From NCBI RefSeq assembly GCF_007827465.1, contig NZ_VISL01000001.1:2866001-2930000 (forward strand): a stretch of DNA of 64,000 nt, given 5' to 3'. Source of the stretch: Dokdonia sp. Hel_I_53. Lineage in GTDB: Bacteria > Bacteroidota > Bacteroidia > Flavobacteriales > Flavobacteriaceae. A model generated the notes under the pieces. The model had not been told where the DNA came from and ran no database searches. It saw only the letters and a program-made list of their open reading frames with translations. The position numbers and the translations under genes were made by a program. Of the stretch, positions 37,048 to 44,952 are shown piece by piece (the first letter of the stretch is position 1; each line of letters begins with the position of its first letter).

Positions 37048-38826
37048 ATGAATAAGTCATTCAATAAATTACATATATTAAGTTTTACTATTATGACAAT
37101 ATTTTTTGTGCAAATAGGAAATGCACAAGAGGAAGAGTCTACTTTAGGAACAGAGGTTGTTAATGTGGTGAAGCCCTATACTCCTACGATAAGTGATGCT
37201 TTTAAGGTTAAAGCAGCGCCAAAACTTAACGACTCTGTTACAACAACAAAGAAAAAAGTAACGTATAGTATTTTTTCAGTACCCGTAGCCAGCACTTTTA
37301 CCCCAGCAAAAGGAAAGGCTGCAGTAGTTAAAAAAAGTCAGAAATCAACCTTATATGATAACTATGCAACATTAGGATTTGGTAGTTACACATCGATACT
37401 AGCCGAACTTTACAGCAATTTTCAGATTAGTAGAACAGAAGACTTTGGGGTTTTTGTAAATCACAATTCATCACAGGGAGGTATTGAAGGTACTATTGTA
37501 GAGGATTTTTTCTATGATAGTAGATTAAATTTAAATTATGGCGCTCGAGAAATAGATTATAATTGGCGAGCAGATTTAGATGCAAAACACCAAGTATACA
37601 ATTGGTACGGTATTCCAGAAAATTTAGAAAGTATTACTTCTGGAATGAATGAGCCACTTTTTAACAAGGACTTTGATGTTTCACACTCATATTTGACGGG
37701 AGCTATAAACGGATCTATTAATTTTAAAGAGTCGTTTTTTAAAGGGGCTAAAGCTACTTTTCGATATTTTGGGGATGACGAAGAAAGTACAGAACTAAGA
37801 GCATTTGTAAAACCCACATTAGAACTACCTATTGCAGGAGAGCTTATCACCACTACAATCACGGCAGATTATATTAATGGTTCTTTTGCAGATTCTTATG
37901 GGCCTCCAGAGCAAGAGATAAACTATAGTTTCATCAATGCTGGAATAAACCCTAGTCTTACCATATTGCGGGATGACTTAGAAGTAAATTTAGGAGTTGC
38001 TGCATTCGTATCTTTAGACACAGAAAATAGTGATACAGACATTTATTTTTACCCAAAAATCACAGCATCTTATCAGGTAGTAGGAGATACATTTATAGCT
38101 TATGCTGGTTTGGAAGGAGATTTAAAACAAAATAATTACCATGACTTTGCACAAGAAAACCCATTCATTTCACCTACACTCTTAATACAGCCTACAGATA
38201 CTCAATACGACGGATATATTGGAATGAAAGGAAAGCTATCTGAAGCAATGAGTTATAACTTACGTGGAAGCTATACTTCAGAAAGTAATAAAGCATTTAT
38301 TAGGCATAATGCGTACTCACAAAGCGGTAATGGGTTCGGTTTAAATGGGTATTCTAATGGAAATTCTTTTAATGTGGTGTACGATGATACAAAGACCATA
38401 AGCGGATTTGCAGAACTAAATTTTGATGTGAATGCAAACTTTAAATTAAAAATAAACGGGCAATACAATACCTACACATTAGATACAGAAGAAGAAGCCT
38501 GGAATTTACCAGAGCTCCAAGCATCTCTTTTTGCAGATTATCAGATCACAGAACAGTGGTTTGCAGGTGTAAATCTTTTTTATACTGGGGAACGTAAAGA
38601 TTTAATTTATAGTGAAGACCCAGCAGATATTCTTATTCCACAATCAATAGCAACGCTTGATGCTTATTTTGACGCAAATGCACATGTGGGTTATAGATTC
38701 AATGATAAACTGTCTGTTTTCGGTCGTGTGAATAATATTTTAAATACTAATTACGAAAAGTGGCTCAATTATAATGTTCAGGGTATACAAGGATTAGCAG
38801 GAGCAACCTATAAGTTTGATTTTTAA
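37048..38826 (+). CDS. TonB-receptor-like outer-membrane beta-barrel protein without plug
   Basis: Predicted outer-membrane barrel (592 residues from the ATG at 37048; an in-frame TTG at 37027 is possible). Signal peptide through IGNAQ. The N terminus carries EVVNVVKPYTPTISDAFKVKAAP rather than a full TonB plug, followed by alternating strands and a C-terminal TonB-receptor-like end with FGRVNNILNTNYEKW and a terminal Phe (YKFDF). An unusual G-rich run (AGGGGGGAGG, 37001-37010) precedes it. It pairs with the upstream TPR gene. It is usually annotated as TonB-dependent receptor, but lacking the plug its role in uptake is doubtful. Confidence 0.8.
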   Translation: MNKSFNKLHILSFTIMTIFFVQIGNAQEEESTLGTEVVNVVKPYTPTISDAFKVKAAPKLNDSVTTTKKKVTYSIFSVPVASTFTPAKGKAAVVKKSQKSTLYDNYATLGFGSYTSILAELYSNFQISRTEDFGVFVNHNSSQGGIEGTIVEDFFYDSRLNLNYGAREIDYNWRADLDAKHQVYNWYGIPENLESITSGMNEPLFNKDFDVSHSYLTGAINGSINFKESFFKGAKATFRYFGDDEESTELRAFVKPTLELPIAGELITTTITADYINGSFADSYGPPEQEINYSFINAGINPSLTILRDDLEVNLGVAAFVSLDTENSDTDIYFYPKITASYQVVGDTFIAYAGLEGDLKQNNYHDFAQENPFISPTLLIQPTDTQYDGYIGMKGKLSEAMSYNLRGSYTSESNKAFIRHNAYSQSGNGFGLNGYSNGNSFNVVYDDTKTISGFAELNFDVNANFKLKINGQYNTYTLDTEEEAWNLPELQASLFADYQITEQWFAGVNLFYTGERKDLIYSEDPADILIPQSIATLDAYFDANAHVGYRFNDKLSVFGRVNNILNTNYEKWLNYNVQGIQGLAGATYKFDF

Positions 38827-38850
38827 GCACCCATAATCGTTGATGATTGT

Positions 38851-38886
38851 AAAGGTTTTGTGCTATTTTAGCGCAAAACCTTTTTT
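38851..38886 (+). terminator. Terminator of the barrel gene abutting the next start codon
   Basis: AAAGGTTTTGTGC and GCGCAAAACCTTT form a 13-bp stem (one G-U pair) with a 7-base loop, followed by TTTT. The T-run ends directly at the ATG (38887) of the amidohydrolase. It may end transcription of the TPR-barrel pair and could also mask the next gene's initiation region on read-through transcripts. Confidence 0.8.
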
Positions 38887-40515
38887 ATGAAACTCTTTTC
38901 AGCAATTTTATTGTCTATTCTATGTTTTTCCTGCGATAAAAAACAATCGGTAGATCTTATTGTTACGAATGCAAATGTGTATACAGTAGATAGCGCTTTC
39001 GCGAAAGCGGAATCTTTTGCCATCCAAGACGGTAAGTTCATAGCGGTCGGATCTTCTGCTGAAATTGCCGAAACTTATGAAGCTGAAAAAATAATTGACC
39101 TAAGTGGAAAAACAGTGCTGCCTGGATTGATTGATGGACATTGTCATTTTTATGGACTAGGGCAAAATCTTCAAATCGCAAATTTAGTAGGAACCAATAG
39201 CTTTGATGAGGTTGTTGATAAGATAAGTGCTTTTGCTAAAGTAAACAGGGAAGCAACAGTCATCAGAGGGAGAGGTTGGGATCAAAATGACTGGGAAAAC
39301 AAAGATTTCCCTATAAAAGATACATTAGATATATTATTTCCAAATCTTCCGGTAGTTTTAGAGAGAATAGATGGACACGCATACCTTGTTAATCAAAAGG
39401 CACTAGATCTAGCGGGTATTAATGAGAATACAATTGTTGACGGAGGAGAGATCGTTGTACAAAATGGCAAAATTTCTGGGGTACTTATAGATAATCCACA
39501 ACGATTAATAGACGATGTATTACCAACAGAAACAAAAACTCAGATTGCAAATAATTTACTAGAAGCTCAAGAAGTATGTTTTTCATACGGTCTTACCACT
39601 GTAAATGATGCAGGTTTAGACAAGGCTATTATTGAGATGATTGATAGTTTGCAAGTGAGTGGCGCTTTAAAAATGCGTGTTTATGCAATGATTAGTAACA
39701 ACAAAGAAAACCTTGATCACTATCTAATAAATGGGAAAGTGAAAACAGATAGACTTAATGTCCGTTCTGTAAAAGTTTACGGCGACGGGGCGTTAGGCTC
39801 TCGTGGAGCTGTTCTAAAAGAGGCTTACAATGACAAGGCGGGACATTTTGGGGCGATGGTAACCCCAGTAAAAGAAATAAATGAACTCGCAAGAAGGGTT
39901 GCAAATGCAGATTTTCAAATGAATACACACGCAATAGGAGATAGTGCAAATGTGGTTGTTTTAAGAGCATACAATAAGGTATTGCAATCTAAAAATGATC
40001 CAAGATGGAAGGTAGAACATGCACAAGTAGTATCTAAAGAAGATTTTGATGTATTTAGCAACAAAATTTTACCTTCTGTACAACCTACTCATGCTACAAG
40101 CGATATGTACTGGGCAGAAGATAGAGTAGGAGCAAAACGAATTAAAGGAGCTTATGCGTATAAAGATTTACTTAATCAATCAGGACTTGTTGTGTTAGGA
40201 ACAGACTTTCCGGTAGAACAGGTAAACCCATTTTATACTTTTTATGCAGCAGTTGCACGTAAAGATTTAAAACAATATCCTAAAGGGGGTTATCAAATGC
40301 AAAATGCGCTTTCGCGAAAAGAAACTCTTAAAGGAATGACCATTTGGGCAGCATACTCAAATTTTGAAGAGACCGAAAAAGGAAGCATTGAGCAAGGTAA
40401 ATTTGCAGATTTTATCATAATGGATGAAGATATTATGACAATTGCTGAAGATAAAATTCCTTCACTTCAAGTATCAGCTACGTATGTAAATGGAGAAAAG
40501 GTTTATGGCAACTAG
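38887..40515 (+). CDS. YtcJ-like amidohydrolase, lipoprotein
   Basis: Metal-dependent amidohydrolase of the YtcJ group, anchored as a lipoprotein (LCFSC lipobox, Cys16). The 542 residues show the metal motif GLIDGHCHFYGLG (about 78-90), RGRGWDQNDW, GDGALGSRGA, the His metal ligands in NTHAIGDSAN and EHAQVV, and the late GTDFPVE Asp. YtcJ proteins are metal-dependent hydrolases of amides/carbamates with broad or unknown substrates. Two palindrome copies lie inside this gene: 38994-39009 (AFAKA) and 40310-40319 (LSRKE). It overlaps the DUF3820 gene by 11 bases. Confidence 0.9.
   Translation: MKLFSAILLSILCFSCDKKQSVDLIVTNANVYTVDSAFAKAESFAIQDGKFIAVGSSAEIAETYEAEKIIDLSGKTVLPGLIDGHCHFYGLGQNLQIANLVGTNSFDEVVDKISAFAKVNREATVIRGRGWDQNDWENKDFPIKDTLDILFPNLPVVLERIDGHAYLVNQKALDLAGINENTIVDGGEIVVQNGKISGVLIDNPQRLIDDVLPTETKTQIANNLLEAQEVCFSYGLTTVNDAGLDKAIIEMIDSLQVSGALKMRVYAMISNNKENLDHYLINGKVKTDRLNVRSVKVYGDGALGSRGAVLKEAYNDKAGHFGAMVTPVKEINELARRVANADFQMNTHAIGDSANVVVLRAYNKVLQSKNDPRWKVEHAQVVSKEDFDVFSNKILPSVQPTHATSDMYWAEDRVGAKRIKGAYAYKDLLNQSGLVVLGTDFPVEQVNPFYTFYAAVARKDLKQYPKGGYQMQNALSRKETLKGMTIWAAYSNFEETEKGSIEQGKFADFIIMDEDIMTIAEDKIPSLQVSATYVNGEKVYGN
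38994..39009. repeat. Iterated palindrome copy 13
   Basis: Full 16 bases inside the amidohydrolase gene, encoding AFAKA. Confidence 0.95.
40310..40319. repeat. Iterated palindrome copy 14
   Basis: Core only, second copy inside the amidohydrolase gene, in a different frame (LSRKE). Confidence 0.95.
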
Positions 40516-40765
40516 TAAGCCTCAAAAATCACCTCAAGATCATCTCATTGAACTAGCACACTATAGAATGCCCTTTGGAAAATACAAGGGGAAGTATCTT
40601 GTTGATATACCAGAATCGTACTATGTGTGGTTTCGACAAAAGGGATTTCCAGAAGGAAAATTGGGGAGTCTGTTGCAAGAAATGATGGAGATCAAAATTA
40701 ATGGCTTAGAGCCAATGATACGTAAAGTGCAAAGGGCTTACTTAAAACCCAATAATCTCAAGTAA
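40505..40765 (+). CDS. DUF3820 family protein
   Basis: Small soluble protein, 86 residues from the ATG at 40505; an earlier in-frame ATG at 40490 adds five unlikely residues. The family core is clear: YRMPFGKYKGKYLVDIPESYYVWFRQKGFPEGKLG. DUF3820 proteins are small and of unknown function, distantly related to the exonuclease-associated quorum-sensing regulator-like domain. It overlaps the amidohydrolase end by 11 bases, so both are translated together. Confidence 0.87.
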   Translation: MATSKPQKSPQDHLIELAHYRMPFGKYKGKYLVDIPESYYVWFRQKGFPEGKLGSLLQEMMEIKINGLEPMIRKVQRAYLKPNNLK

Positions 40766-40792
40766 ATGAATATTAATAGCTATCGGCAGTAC

Positions 40793-41518
40793 TTAACCGC
40801 CTTGATGTATAATAAAAATAGCTGGTCTTTTGTGTAGGTCTGGAGCGTTGTTTTTCCAGAATGATGCGCTTTTAGTAATAATATATTCTGTGGGTAAAGT
40901 AATGTCACAAGCAATGCAAACCTGCGTTTCAGGATGGACAGTATTTACAATGTCTTCCAGCATTTTATTGTTGCGATAAGGAGTCTCAATAAATAATTGC
41001 GTTTGTCCTTGTTCTGCAGAGAGCCTTTCTAGTCTTTTCAACTCTTGCTTGCGTTGCTTTGAATCTATGGGTAAATAACCATTAAAAGCAAAGTTTTGTC
41101 CGTTCATACCACTAGCCATCATAGCCATAAGTATAGATGAGGGTCCCACTAGGGGAACCACTTGAATACCTTTTTGATGGGCTATTTTCACAACATCTGC
41201 CCCAGGGTCTGCAACACCAGGAACTCCAGCTTCTGATAAAAGCCCAACAGATTCTCCAGCAAGGCAGGGCTCTAGAAAAGCAGGGATCTCTGCTATATCT
41301 GTATATTTATTAAGTAAGTGCAATTGTAGGGACGGTTGTGATTTACCGGAGTGAATAGCCTTAATTGAGCGTCGTGCAGTTTTTTCGTTCTCTACAATAT
41401 AGATATCAATAAGCTCTACGACCTTCTTTACAGAAATAGGCATGACCTCAAGCGCACTCGTATCACCTAGGGTGGTAGGTATTAAATAAAGCTTACCAGT
41501 TGTTGTAAAAGCATTCAT
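40793..41518 (-). CDS. RsmI-like SAM-dependent methyltransferase
   Basis: Tetrapyrrole-methylase-fold enzyme related to RsmI, which 2'-O-methylates C1402 of 16S rRNA. The 241-residue product has LYLIPTTLGDTS at the N terminus, SEAGVPGVADPGADVVKIAHQKGIQVVPLVGPSSILMA as the SAM-binding core, and FIETPYRNNKML. It is shorter than E. coli RsmI (about 286), matching a Bacteroidota form; a true rRNA target is probable but not proven. Same strand as the phosphatase and dnaA upstream. Confidence 0.85.
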   Translation of the reverse strand: MNAFTTTGKLYLIPTTLGDTSALEVMPISVKKVVELIDIYIVENEKTARRSIKAIHSGKSQPSLQLHLLNKYTDIAEIPAFLEPCLAGESVGLLSEAGVPGVADPGADVVKIAHQKGIQVVPLVGPSSILMAMMASGMNGQNFAFNGYLPIDSKQRKQELKRLERLSAEQGQTQLFIETPYRNNKMLEDIVNTVHPETQVCIACDITLPTEYIITKSASFWKNNAPDLHKRPAIFIIHQGG

Positions 41519-41618
41519 AATCTAATAGACAGGTTTTTATGTTTGGGGCATTCCTTGTCATAGTTGCAATATAAATACATGCGGGTAAATGCACAAGATC
41601 TTTATATAGATTCTAAGT

Positions 41619-42077
41619 TTATGCAAGTTGCTTTGCTATAACATTTGATGCTTCTTCTAACATTTCATAAACTCTTTCAAAATCTTCAATAGTACCATTA
41701 TACGGATCTGGAACATCTACTTTTTCTGTAGGAAAAACAGCGTCAAGAACCATTAATACCTTTCGTTTTTGCTCATCAGTAGTAGTCATTTCCAAAACAT
41801 CATCTAAATTATTCTGATCCATTACATAAATATGATCAAATTTTTCTAAATCTTCTTTAGATAGTTGACGTCCTCGTAAATGACTAATATCGATATTGTG
41901 TTTGGCTCCTACTTTTATACTTCTTGCATCTGGTGAATTTCCTACATGCCACGACCCTGTACCTACAGAATCTACCTCAAAATTTTTATCATCCAGCTTT
42001 GATCTCAAAATTCCTTCCGCTAGCGGTGATCTACAGATATTACCTAAGCAAACCATCAATATTTTAGTTTTTGGCAT
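41619..42077 (-). CDS. Low-molecular-weight protein-tyrosine phosphatase
   Basis: Cytosolic phosphatase of 152 residues with the P-loop VCLGNICRSPLAEG (nucleophile Cys in CLGNICR, residues 9-15) and the general-acid motif VPDPYNGTIEDFERV. LMW-PTPs dephosphorylate phosphotyrosine on proteins, often of exopolysaccharide kinases. It lies between dnaA and the RsmI-like gene on the same strand, an order seen in other flavobacteria as I recall. A palindrome copy lies about 80 bases upstream of its start. Confidence 0.93.
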   Translation of the reverse strand: MPKTKILMVCLGNICRSPLAEGILRSKLDDKNFEVDSVGTGSWHVGNSPDARSIKVGAKHNIDISHLRGRQLSKEDLEKFDHIYVMDQNNLDDVLEMTTTDEQKRKVLMVLDAVFPTEKVDVPDPYNGTIEDFERVYEMLEEASNVIAKQLA

Positions 42078-42154
42078 AATTTATTTTTTATAGGTAAATG
42101 TAAGAAACCTAATTTCAGTTTATCTGTTATTCTATCTTAGAGATGTGAAAGTTA

Positions 42155-42168
42155 GCTTTCGCGAAAGC
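42155..42168. repeat. Iterated palindrome copy 15
   Basis: Fourteen-base palindrome between dnaA and the LMW phosphatase, 10 bases from the dnaA terminator. Confidence 0.95.
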
Positions 42169-42177
42169 GTTATAAGT

Positions 42178-42211
42178 AAAAAGCCTCAAATAGATTATAT
42201 TAGAGGCTTTT
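42178..42211 (-). terminator. Terminator of dnaA
   Basis: On the minus strand AAAGCCTC and GAGGCTTTTT pair around a 15-base AT-rich loop and end in a T-run. It is 33 bases past the dnaA stop codon. Confidence 0.8.
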
Positions 42212-42243
42212 GTTAATTTTTTATTTCTTGTTAATACAGGAAG

Positions 42244-43671
42244 TTAATTGGATAATTTTTTACCAAGATCTTCCACATACTTTCTAAATTGTTTGTCTGT
42301 ACTAGCGAGGTTATCTACAGTTTTACAGGCATGTAGTACGGTAGCATGATCACGTTGTCCTATTTGAGAACCTATACTTGCAAGAGATGCTTTGGTTAAT
42401 TTCTTTGCAAAAAACATGGCCAGCTGGCGTGCCTGTACAATATGACGCTTACGGGTTTTAGACTGAAGTGTTTCAACATCCATCTGGAAATAATCAGATA
42501 CAATTTTTTGTATGTAATCGATTGATACTTCCCTCTTCGTGTGCTTAACGTAATTATCAACAATTTTCTTAGCAAGATCAAGTGTAATTTCTTTCTTGTT
42601 AAAAGAAGAATGGGCAATTAAAGAGATGATTGCTCCTTCGAGCTCTCTTATGTTAGTTTTGATGTTATTTGCTAGAAACTCAACTATATCTTCAGGCATA
42701 TCTACACCATCTTGATATAGCTTATGCTTTATAATGGAAATGCGAGTTTCAAAGCCTGGATGTTGCAACTCTGCGCTTAAACCCCATTTAAATCTAGACA
42801 ATAATCGTTGCTCGATATCTTGCATATCCACAGGCGCTTTGTCACTTGTTAAGATGACTTGTTTGCCATTTTGGTGAAGATGATTAAAGATATGGAAAAA
42901 GACATCTTGAGTTCCCGCTTTACCACTTAATAGCTGTATATCATCTACAATAAGGACATCTATCACTTGGTAAAAGTGAATAAAGTCGTTTCTGTTATTC
43001 TTTTTTACAGACTCTATGTATTGTTGAGTAAATTTTTCAGCAGAAATATATAGAACTGTCTTTGCAGGATATTGATCTTTGATTTGAACTCCAATAGCGT
43101 GTGCCAAGTGGGTTTTCCCTAATCCTACGCCTCCAAAAATAAGAAGTGGATTAAAAGAAGTACCACCGGGTTTATTTGCCACTGCCATACCAGCAGATCG
43201 TGCTAGGCGATTAGACTCTCCTTCTAAAAAGTTATCAAAATTATAGTTAGGATTGAGCTGCGATTCTATTTGTAAATTACGGATACCCGGGATAACAAAT
43301 GGATTTTTAAGCTCAGGATTTTTGTTTTTAAGAGGGGCATCTACCTCTTGAGATTTCATAGTGCTACGGTTTGCGCTAGGAATCTTTTCAGTAAAGGGTT
43401 GGTTATTACCGTAGGTGTTCTCCATTTTGATCACATAGACCAGTTTTGCATGCTCACCTAATTCTTTATTTAATGCTACCTTAAGTAATTTTACGTAGTG
43501 CTCCTCAAGCCATTCATAGAAAAATTTACTAGGGACCTGAATGCTTAAAGCATTGTCAGTAAGTTTAACTGCTTTGATAGGCTCAAACCAAGTTTTATAC
43601 GCTTGGGGAGTTATATTGTCCTTTATAAAAGAGAGACAATTATCCCATACAGATTGCGCAGTTATAGTCAT
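42244..43671 (-). CDS. dnaA: Chromosomal replication initiator protein DnaA
   Basis: AAA+ initiator that melts the origin and loads the helicase. Domains of the 475-residue product: N-terminal DnaB-interacting domain I (about 1-85, VWDNCLSFIKDNI), variable domain II, AAA+ domain III with Walker A GGVGLGKTHLAHAIG (about 180-194), Walker B VLIVDDIQLL, and domain IV with the DnaA-box-binding signature GQRDHATVLHACKTV near the C terminus. No dnaN or recF is adjacent and no clear DnaA-box cluster is seen around it, so this is not evidently the origin. Confidence 0.97.
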   Translation of the reverse strand: MTITAQSVWDNCLSFIKDNITPQAYKTWFEPIKAVKLTDNALSIQVPSKFFYEWLEEHYVKLLKVALNKELGEHAKLVYVIKMENTYGNNQPFTEKIPSANRSTMKSQEVDAPLKNKNPELKNPFVIPGIRNLQIESQLNPNYNFDNFLEGESNRLARSAGMAVANKPGGTSFNPLLIFGGVGLGKTHLAHAIGVQIKDQYPAKTVLYISAEKFTQQYIESVKKNNRNDFIHFYQVIDVLIVDDIQLLSGKAGTQDVFFHIFNHLHQNGKQVILTSDKAPVDMQDIEQRLLSRFKWGLSAELQHPGFETRISIIKHKLYQDGVDMPEDIVEFLANNIKTNIRELEGAIISLIAHSSFNKKEITLDLAKKIVDNYVKHTKREVSIDYIQKIVSDYFQMDVETLQSKTRKRHIVQARQLAMFFAKKLTKASLASIGSQIGQRDHATVLHACKTVDNLASTDKQFRKYVEDLGKKLSN

Positions 43672-43867
43672 TGGTTAAGTTAAATTATTGGTTTTATTTG
43701 TAATAGAAATCCCCTAAAAAGAATATATCGCATCAGGATATGTTACTCTTTTAAAGCAAGGCAAATATGTGAACAAAAAATCTAATAAAAAAGTGATGTA
43801 GGGGTTGTTTTTTTATAAAATTTGTTGCATCATACGTAAGGTTTAAAACTACAAAAAAATAATCCTG

Positions 43868-44266
43868 TTGCCTTTGAAAAATCACAGAACTTTTGTTAAA
43901 GTTAGATATGCAGAAACAGATCAAATGGGTATAGTACACCATGGTAATTATGCTCAATACCTTGAAATCGCTAGACTCGAGTGGTTAGGTGAGCTTGGTA
44001 TTTCATATAAATGGATGGAGGAAAATGGCGTAATGCTTCCCGTCCATAACTTAAATATAGATTTTAAAAAGTCTGCCTATTTTGATGAAGAACTTACTAT
44101 AACGACTACTCTTAGAGCGATTCCCAGTGTTCGTATTATATTTGATTATCAAATCACAAATAGTTCACAAGAAATACTCACAAATGCAAGTACAGAATTG
44201 ATTTTTGTAAACACAAAAACAGGTAAACCTATGAGGTGCCCAGATTACATACTTGATAAATTATAA
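43868..44266 (+). CDS. Acyl-CoA thioesterase, YbgC/4HBT family
   Basis: Hotdog-fold thioesterase, 132 residues, with VRYAETDQMGIVHHGNYAQYLEIAR as the active-site region (catalytic Asp in ETDQMG, HxxNY). It hydrolyses short or medium acyl-CoA. No ATG precedes the conserved region: TTG at 43868 or 43874 must serve as start. Divergent from dnaA and abutting the stop of the convergent YigZ gene. Confidence 0.9.
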   Translation: MPLKNHRTFVKVRYAETDQMGIVHHGNYAQYLEIARLEWLGELGISYKWMEENGVMLPVHNLNIDFKKSAYFDEELTITTTLRAIPSVRIIFDYQITNSSQEILTNASTELIFVNTKTGKPMRCPDYILDKL

Positions 44267-44872
44267 TTAGTTATTTTCTAATAGTTCAATCCCATAGACT
44301 TCTTCAAAAGATCTAATTACTTTGCTAGCTTCCTTTCTACGTATTGCTAGGTCGAATTTGCAATTTAATTGCATCTCTTGCTCTATAACTTTTACATCAA
44401 AGTCGTTTATTAAGCGCATCACCTTATTGAGTAAAGGATATTCAAATTGTATAGAAAAAGAAATATCTATCGTGCGTGTTATTATTTTAGAATTTTCTAA
44501 AGCAAGTTGGGCTCCAGAGCGATATGCATTGATCAATCCTCCTACGCCAAGTTTTGTACCGCCAAAATAACGCACCACTACCACCAATACGTTGGTCACA
44601 TCATAAGATTGTAATTGTCCATAAATTGGTGCCCCCGCGCTATTAGATGGCTCACCATCATCATTTGCTCTATACTGATCATATTCCTCTCCCAGGACAT
44701 ATGCGTAACACCAGTGTCTAGCTTGATAGTGTTCTTTCTTTAAGCTCTCTATATGTCCTTTGACATCTTCTTCGGTTTTAACAGGAAATGCATACCCATA
44801 AAACTTACTATTACGATCCTTAAAAAGCGCTTCTTGAGAAGGTTTTAAAATGGTTTTGTAGGTATCCTTCAT
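44267..44872 (-). CDS. YigZ/IMPACT family protein
   Basis: Protein of the UPF0029/IMPACT family (201 residues) with a ribosomal S5 domain-2-like fold. Signatures: RHWCYAYVLG, DDGEPSNSAGAPIYGQL and VVRYFGGTKLGVGGLINAYR, followed by the DUF1949 C-terminal domain. Possible role in nucleic-acid or translation-related regulation; not established. It is convergent with the thioesterase (stop codons adjacent, no intergenic base). Confidence 0.92.
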   Translation of the reverse strand: MKDTYKTILKPSQEALFKDRNSKFYGYAFPVKTEEDVKGHIESLKKEHYQARHWCYAYVLGEEYDQYRANDDGEPSNSAGAPIYGQLQSYDVTNVLVVVVRYFGGTKLGVGGLINAYRSGAQLALENSKIITRTIDISFSIQFEYPLLNKVMRLINDFDVKVIEQEMQLNCKFDLAIRRKEASKVIRSFEEVYGIELLENN

Positions 44873-44952
44873 TAGGTATCTGTGTTCGCTTTCGTAAAAA
44901 TTTATTTCTTCTTGACTTCCATTTATTGATAATCCCAGCGAAATCGAGTGAT

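Noticed and set aside
42244..43870. Chromosome origin at dnaA
   Set aside because: No cluster of TTATCCACA-type boxes, AT-rich unwinding repeats, dnaN or recF were seen around dnaA; only a weak TTGTTCACA-like match is present upstream.
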